Positions 62,998 through 64,000 of a stretch of DNA of 64,000 nucleotides are shown here, in pieces (the first letter of the stretch is position 1; each line of letters begins with the position of its first letter). The notes under the pieces were generated by a model, which was given only the letters and a program-made list of their open reading frames with translations, searched no databases and had not been told where the DNA came from. The stretch lies in assembly GCA_029339505.1 (NCBI GenBank), contig JAQISU010000022.1, positions 16,931,001 to 16,995,000 of the forward strand, given 5' to 3'. The stretch comes from Unio delphinus. Its lineage: Eukaryota; Mollusca; Bivalvia; Unionida; Unionidae. The position numbers and the translations under genes were made by a program.

Positions 62998-64000
62998 TGT
63001 TAATTTTCCAATTCCTGTTCCCGTGAGCGAGATCGCACTAGCAAAACTACGAGTGTATCATAGCTGGCCTAATATTAGATCGGTAGCATTTGGTGGTCAA
63101 CAACCGAATAATTCCTTGGTATTTGCAAACAAGAATCGTGAAGACGGAACACCAGATTGGCAGGTTGTTTCTATACCAACTGGGTCATATCAAATCGAAC
63201 AGATCAACGCTGAATTTCAACGAAGAATAAAATCTCTCACTGGAAAAGAATCAAAAATCGCTATAACAGTTCATGAACCAACACTATCATCTGCTATCGA
63301 GATAAATACAGAAGGATACGTTGTAGATATTTATCAGAGTTCTATAAGATCAGTGTTAGGATGGCCTGAATTACCACCGGATAACTCGCGAGAAAATTCG
63401 AAGGATTTTCCACCCGAACCTAAGAAATCCGATTATATCACCAACAAAATAAAACCCGTCAATGAAGTCAAAAATTATCAAGATTATACCCCCGATAAGT
63501 TCATAAATAAAAAAGTTTTTCATTCAATCTACCTCCCTCTCATCAACGGAAATTTCACAGTAATGAATAATGATTTTTCACGACTGCTAATATCTATTAA
63601 ATCCGGCTCTCTCACCAAGGATGAATTTATCAACGTCGTAGAAACGGGTAATAAAATCATCGACGATATGAAAATATTTCACTCGAAAATTATTCAAGAA
63701 GTATTAAATGAAGAGATATTACATGATAAGTTTGCGGATCTATACAATATTAATAAAACGGAGATTAAAGATTTTAAAATCCCTGGATATAACCCGGATA
63801 AACTAAAGAAACAACTTGACGATGCTATTGATATTGGGTTCAAAAGAATCCACGATAATTGGAAAAAATCGAAGAATCCTACAGAAAATATTCTGAAATT
63901 TAATAATGATCCAGAAGGCGGCGGTAGACATATTGCTCCGAATAATGTGAATATTTCAACGGTGATTGCGCTCAATTTAGTATGTGATGTTATCGAAGGA
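62903..64000 (+). CDS. Element B gene 9: penton-like minor capsid protein (cut by the window end)
   Basis: 366 codons are open to the last base. The N-terminal MSSQELLQQIV aligns with the element A start and fixes the ATG. The conserved N-terminal block (IALAKLRVYHSWPNI) and the block before the window end (HIAP, NVNISTVIALNLVCDVIEG) match, while the middle diverges. A palindrome insertion (63392-63410, ENSKDF) is absent from element A. About 80 residues are expected beyond the window. Confidence 0.82.
   Translation, partial: MSSQELLQQIVTNTTPVKTSTISITSTRPEFSVNFPIPVPVSEIALAKLRVYHSWPNIRSVAFGGQQPNNSLVFANKNREDGTPDWQVVSIPTGSYQIEQINAEFQRRIKSLTGKESKIAITVHEPTLSSAIEINTEGYVVDIYQSSIRSVLGWPELPPDNSRENSKDFPPEPKKSDYITNKIKPVNEVKNYQDYTPDKFINKKVFHSIYLPLINGNFTVMNNDFSRLLISIKSGSLTKDEFINVVETGNKIIDDMKIFHSKIIQEVLNEEILHDKFADLYNINKTEIKDFKIPGYNPDKLKKQLDDAIDIGFKRIHDNWKKSKNPTENILKFNNDPEGGGRHIAPNNVNISTVIALNLVCDVIEG
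63392..63410. repeat. palindrome inside gene 9 (ENSKDF)
   Basis: GAAAATTCGAAGGATTTTC, imperfect arms; the element A gene has four residues fewer here. An adjacent CTCGCGAG (63385-63392) is also palindromic. Confidence 0.75.

Larger units (their letters stand above)
48205..64000 (+). mobile_element. Element B: Polinton/adintovirus-like integrated element (left end to near the right end)
   Basis: Sixteen genes in a compact viral layout: packaging ATPase, zinc ribbon, PLA2, DDE integrase, PolB fusion, Cys-rich protein, HNH endonuclease, then nine virion genes. The left terminal repeat is at about 48205-48414; the right end is beyond the window. Genes are tightly spaced, divergent pairs share tiny promoters, and all but the PLA2 frame are open from an ATG. 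The combination of rve integrase, PolB, A32-type ATPase, adenain-like protease and capsid proteins is the Polinton/Maverick hallmark; the helicase-HNH fusion and the homing endonuclease are not part of the usual set. Confidence 0.9.

Overview
The window is invertebrate (metazoan) nuclear DNA. Its one recognisable host gene is split by GT-AG introns. The introns carry tRNA-derived SINEs, a decayed CR1/L2-like LINE and many minisatellites. The style of the repeats suggests a mollusc, possibly a bivalve, but this cannot be fixed from the sequence alone. Two AT-rich, virus-derived integrated elements of the Polinton/Maverick (adintovirus-like) kind are embedded in it.

Layout. (1) 1-9.6 kb: right part of element A, with nine virion-type genes, all on + (small protein, coiled-coil protein, basic minor capsid, major capsid, Ala-rich minor capsid, adenain-like protease, stalk/fibre-like protein, membrane protein, penton-like protein). 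It ends in a terminal repeat near 9.37-9.57 kb. Its replication genes, if present, lie left of the window. (2) 11.8-37.2 kb: ten 3' exons of the SKI2/SKIV2L RNA helicase gene (C-terminal half: second RecA domain, winged helix, arch, DSHCT helical bundle, stop codon). Element A lies upstream of the first visible exon, so probably in a SKI2 intron. The introns hold at least six minisatellite families, including about 5.6 kb of a 28-bp repeat and a 39-bp repeat that reiterates a splice donor. (3) 37.2-48.1 kb: intergenic, with a decayed copy of the last SKI2 exon, SINEs and simple repeats; no gene seen. (4) 48.1-64.0 kb: element B, running off the window. Its left half has a packaging ATPase, a zinc ribbon ORF, a PLA2 ORF, a DDE integrase, an unusual PolB-SF1 helicase-HNH fusion, a Cys-rich protein and a homing endonuclease. 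A structured non-coding region follows, then the same nine-gene virion module as element A in the same order.

How the genes fit. The integrase and terminal repeats account for chromosomal insertion, and the polymerase-helicase fusion for replication. The ATPase, two capsid proteins, protease, minor proteins and stalk-like protein make a virion module. All virion genes are open in both elements although the elements differ throughout, which suggests coding constraint and two separate lineages rather than a recent duplication.

Most unusual observations: a three-part PolB-helicase-HNH protein; a dispersed family of 12-20 bp palindromes, concentrated in element B, that sit in intergenic DNA and also as in-frame insertions inside several unrelated proteins; a zinc-ribbon/PLA2 pair split at a canonical A AAA AAC slippery site; terminal repeats containing a conserved fold-back; and a fibre-like protein whose stalk unit is duplicated in one element. 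All family assignments rest on motifs read by eye; no database search was possible.
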